Origin: Oceanobacillus sojae
GTDB lineage: Bacteria; Bacillota; Bacilli; Bacillales; Amphibacillaceae
Assembly (NCBI RefSeq): GCF_900162665.1
Contig: NZ_LT727809.1
Location: 579,229-643,228, forward strand
DNA length: 64,000 nt
Direction: 5' to 3'
Position 1 is the first letter of the stretch, and each line of letters opens with the position of its first letter. Positions 62,253 through 64,000 of the stretch are shown here, piece after piece. Under the pieces are notes generated by a model. It worked only from the letters and a program-made list of their open reading frames with translations, searched no databases and was not told where the DNA came from. Made by a program: the position numbers and the translations under genes.

Positions 62253-64000
62253 ATGATAAAAAGAATCAGCATTTTTCTTTACATATTCTTATTATGGCTA
62301 TGTTTTCCTAATCCTTTCTCGGCAGCGGAAAATTCAACGCCATCAGGGATACCGATGGATGAACTGGAGGAATTTATAGATAATTATGCAGAAGAATACA
62401 TCGGAGATACCGTAGCCGGTGCAGCAATTATTGCTATCAAGGACGACCAGATTGTCTTTTCTAAAGGATACGGTTATGCAGATGTAGAGAATCAAATTCC
62501 GATGGATCCGGAGACAACCGTTCTGGAATGGGGGTCGATTACCAAATTATTTGTCTGGGTCTCTGCCATGCAGCTCGCTGAGCAGGGAGAACTGGATTTG
62601 GAGGAGGATATACGAAACTATTTACCGGACGGTTTTTTGACTAAATTAAATTATGATGAACCCATTACCGTCTTAAATTTAATGCATCACAACGCAGGCT
62701 TTGAAGAGAATATTTTTGATTTATTATTCGATTCCCCAGAGCAGTTGGTTTCCTTGGAGGAAGTCTTGAAAATAGCGGAGCCGGAGCAGGTTTTTAAGCC
62801 TGGCGAGGTTGTTGCTTATTCCAATTACTCTACTTCTTTAGCAGCTTATATTATTGAAGAAATAACCGGCCAGCCATTTTATGAATATGTGGATAAACAT
62901 ATTTTTGAAGAATTAGAAATGGATCATTCAACCATGCATCTGCCTGTGGAAGATAATCAGGAAATGGCACTTCATAAAGGAAAAGGGTATTTTTCAGGAG
63001 AGAACGGTGACTTTATAGAATCGGATCCTTTTTATATTTCCATGTATCCCAGTGGAGGAATAAATGGAACTGCAGCTGACCTGGCGAAGTTTGCGCAGGC
63101 TTTGATGCTGCCTGAGTCAGAGGATACTTCTTTATTTCTGGAAAACGGCACAGTTTCTGAATTGCTTGCAACAAGCTACACTCCTGAAGAAGGAGTTCCG
63201 GGACTCGCACACGGTTTTTGGGAATACGATGGCAAGTATAGAGGTTTAACACATTCAGGGAATACGGTTGCTTATTCCAGTAATATGCAAATTGTACCAG
63301 AAGATAATTTTGCCATTATTATTTTAACCAACCAGGCAGATGAAATCGACCTTTTATTTGGCCTGACAGATGAATTGGTGGGCAGGGGAGATTATACCGT
63401 ACAGGAAAACCTTCCGGCGGCGTCGAAGGTAGAAGGATCTTATTTGTCGGCACGCCGTACATATAACGGATTTATGAATCTATACGCATACCTTGCACCA
63501 TTGCATGTAGAAGCTGTGAATGATGAGGAAATTGAATTGGATATGGCAGGTTTTAAAGCTGTTTATACACAAACAAGTCCATATGTCTATAAGTTAAAAA
63601 GTGGAGATGATGTCTTTATACCAAGCAATGTGATGTATTTTCATGAGAATGATGGAAAAATAGCCCAAATTTCAACAACATACGCTGACTATCTCCCGAT
63701 GGATAAAAGTAAAGCCTTCTTATTTATCAGCTTAGGGTTATTTATTTGGTGCATGCTTTACTTTCTAATTAACCCGTTTATCCTAGCAGTAATGGCTTTT
63801 ATACAAAAGAGAAGAAAGAAAAAAATATTGGCGGTTACAAAATGGAATTGGATTTTGACACTTTCAGGCACTGCCCTGGCATTAAATATAGCAGTGTTAA
63901 TTATACGTATGTTAAGTAAACCAATGCGGGCGTATTCAGAATTGCTTCCTCATTTTATAGGAAATTATGTTTTTTCTGTTGCCAGTTTTATTTCCGTTAT
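62253..64000 (+). CDS. Membrane-anchored serine hydrolase (beta-lactamase/PBP-like), 3' end outside window
   Basis: An open frame of more than 580 codons runs off the right edge. A signal peptide (IFLLWLCFPNPFSAAEN) is followed by a class C beta-lactamase/DD-peptidase-like domain: SITK (Ser95, Lys98), YSNYS with the Tyr and Asn of motif two, and HSGNT as motif three near residue 335. A linker domain (about 390-490) leads to membrane helices (from about 490), so the protein is anchored at its C-end, like FmtA/YbbE-type hydrolases that act on wall polymers or peptides. SD AGAGGGAAGG upstream. Confidence 0.88.
   Translation, partial: MIKRISIFLYIFLLWLCFPNPFSAAENSTPSGIPMDELEEFIDNYAEEYIGDTVAGAAIIAIKDDQIVFSKGYGYADVENQIPMDPETTVLEWGSITKLFVWVSAMQLAEQGELDLEEDIRNYLPDGFLTKLNYDEPITVLNLMHHNAGFEENIFDLLFDSPEQLVSLEEVLKIAEPEQVFKPGEVVAYSNYSTSLAAYIIEEITGQPFYEYVDKHIFEELEMDHSTMHLPVEDNQEMALHKGKGYFSGENGDFIESDPFYISMYPSGGINGTAADLAKFAQALMLPESEDTSLFLENGTVSELLATSYTPEEGVPGLAHGFWEYDGKYRGLTHSGNTVAYSSNMQIVPEDNFAIIILTNQADEIDLLFGLTDELVGRGDYTVQENLPAASKVEGSYLSARRTYNGFMNLYAYLAPLHVEAVNDEEIELDMAGFKAVYTQTSPYVYKLKSGDDVFIPSNVMYFHENDGKIAQISTTYADYLPMDKSKAFLFISLGLFIWCMLYFLINPFILAVMAFIQKRRKKKILAVTKWNWILTLSGTALALNIAVLIIRMLSKPMRAYSELLPHFIGNYVFSVASFISV

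Noticed and set aside
1-64000. tRNA, rRNA, CRISPR, prophage or complete insertion sequence
   Set aside because: Read on both strands; no cloverleaf cluster, repeat-spacer array, intact transposase or phage gene was seen.

Overview
This window looks like a chromosomal segment of a low-GC, endospore-forming, probably salt-tolerant member of the Bacillaceae, most like Oceanobacillus, Virgibacillus or a relative. The genus is inferred and was not tested by a search. The main support is gene order: the first 14.5 kb follows the Bacillus subtilis citB-yneN-yneP-yneQ-yneR-plsY(yneS)-yneT-parE-parC neighbourhood, with yidD-folE2 and a compatible-solute transporter inserted. SD sequences are strong, TTG and GTG starts are common, promoters are AT-rich sigma-A types, and dispersed structured repeats typical of Bacillaceae are present. 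No rRNA, tRNA, CRISPR array, prophage or complete insertion sequence was found.

Layout. 1-9.3 kb: end of aconitase, a membrane-anchored thioredoxin, thioesterase, YneQ and YneR; then yidD, folE2 and plsY on the minus strand; a repeat-rich gap; a two-gene OpuF-type osmoprotectant ABC transporter; and the CoA-binding protein YneT. 10-14.5 kb: topoisomerase IV (parE-parC). 14.8-20 kb: an acyl-CoA dehydrogenase / biotin carboxylase / biotin carrier / enoyl-CoA hydratase / carboxyltransferase operon resembling yngJ-yngH-yngHB-yngF-yngE, for branched-chain acyl-CoA breakdown. 20-34 kb: a small peptide-coding transcript, an APH-type kinase, a double dynamin (DynA) with the YpcP exonuclease, cysteine synthase, a lysine riboswitch in front of dapA, a DUF819 membrane protein, a CAP-domain protein, a DUF3189 protein and a Cys/His-rich small protein. 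34-46 kb: an ABC exporter, three envelope or beta-lactamase-fold proteins, and a LiaI-LiaH-LiaF-LiaS-LiaR envelope-stress operon.

46-64 kb is more accessory: a type I toxin-like remnant, a YedE/YedF-type sulfur/selenium pair, an orphan C-terminal piece of an Rpn-type nuclease, a PadR-regulated MFS efflux locus whose third codon is amber, a convergently ending two-gene DUF6323-DUF6179 operon with a fully consensus promoter and a terminator in its leader, a ROK-MFS-HAD sugar locus, a second PadR locus with two matching operators driving a HAAS-like protein and a repeat-built membrane protein, a collapsed hydrolase pseudogene, an intact alpha/beta hydrolase, a lipoprotein cytochrome c and a serine hydrolase that runs off the window end.

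The strongest candidates for undescribed biology are the DUF6323-DUF6179 operon with its attenuated leader, the PadR/HAAS/repeat-membrane cluster with paired AGAGTAAT-N10-ATTACTCT operators, and the orphan Rpn C-terminal gene with its own ribosome binding site. All coordinates come from reading the sequence. Family names rest on recognised motifs and remembered synteny, not on database searches.
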